This document shows, one piece after another, positions 26,868 to 27,233 of a stretch of DNA of 27,233 bases; the first letter of the stretch is position 1, and every line of letters begins with the position of its first letter. The DNA lies in NCBI GenBank assembly GCA_003427395.1, contig BFEA01000284.1, positions 1,452,877 through 1,480,109 of the forward strand, given 5' to 3'. This stretch comes from Chara braunii. Its lineage: Eukaryota > Streptophyta > Charophyceae > Charales > Characeae. The position numbers and the translations under genes were made by a program. Below the pieces are notes generated by a model. The model had not been told where the DNA came from and did no database searches. It was given only the letters and a program-made list of their open reading frames with translations.

Positions 26868-27233
26868 GCATACTGCGTAGCCACACGGGCCTGCAGGGCC
26901 CGTCCCGCACTTTCAGCCTAAAAGCCTAGAAAAGAGGGCTTACAGGCCCCCATGTCGTTTCAGCCTGAAACTGAAAACGAGGGCCTGCAGGCCCTATTTC
27001 GTTTTCAGCCTATAACAGGGCTTTTCAGCCTGAAACGGAGGGCCACTTTCGGGCCCTCATAAGATCGACCTACCCTAAACCTCAGGCATAAAACCAGGGT
27101 TTTGGGAACAGGCTATTTCTGGCCTGTTCCCCACGACGGCCTTGAGCAGGAGCTGCAGCGGCAGCCCCTGACTGCCTTCGGCATTGGCAAGAGCAGCCTC
27201 CTGGACTGCCTCGCCTGCAGCCAGGAGGTACCC
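26868..27233. repeat. GC-rich palindrome-bearing block at window end
   Basis: Contains a perfect 16-bp palindrome AGGGCCTGCAGGCCCT (26980), CGGGCC-5-GGCCCG (26886), GTTTCAG-C-CTGAAAC (26957) and TTTTCAGCCTGAAA (27022). The AGGGCC/GGCCCT-rich style resembles the start of LTRs A and B, but no aligned landmark was found. No gene. Confidence 0.5.

Overview
The window is a graveyard of nested transposable elements and I find no convincing host gene. The Ty3/gypsy families (chromodomain integrase, initiator-tRNA-Met primer site, coiled-coil Gag) and the pervasive C-to-T nonsense changes point to a repeat-rich green-lineage genome. From recall of similar Gag/Pol families I favour a charophyte alga such as Chara, but this could not be verified here. 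Single ambiguous bases at 3959 and 15884 suggest a draft assembly.

Layout. (A) 1-3.2 kb, + strand: 3' half of a gypsy pol with three in-frame stops, then a polypurine tract and an LTR. (B) 3.25-5.7 kb: two clusters of CCGG palindromes and copies of a short dispersed repeat, then a minus-strand Gag fragment behind its own ~1.04-kb LTR (a distant relative of the first LTR). 5.7-6.4 kb is minisatellite and GAC/GAT-triplet DNA. 6.4-8.05 kb holds a ~300-bp repeat present twice.

(C) 8047-17179: a complete but dead minus-strand gypsy element that splits the second copy of that repeat and is flanked by TAAT. It has ~1-kb LTRs at both ends, a tRNA-iMet primer site, a leader with a CT microsatellite and nine helically spaced GGTCAA motifs, and gag and pol. 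Its middle (about 10872-13921: gag centre, protease, RT) lies in the opposite orientation, and domain order at both joints fits an internal inversion. The inverted gag also carries a 558-bp in-frame tandem duplication.

(D) 17.2-19.3 kb is non-coding repeat DNA. From 24208 down to 19320 (minus) runs a second gypsy gag-protease. It is interrupted by a 2.66-kb DNA transposon (20781-23439) with ~147-bp terminal inverted repeats, itself carrying a ~200-bp MITE flanked by TTAA. (E) 24.7-26.0 kb, minus: a third Gag zinc-knuckle and protease-like remnant. Then come T-rich DNA, an unrecognised 106-codon ORF, and a palindrome-rich GC block at the window end.

Nothing here looks expressible as an intact protein. 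The value lies in the insertion order, the inversion, the regulatory-looking arrays in two leaders, and a DNA transposon whose family I cannot name.
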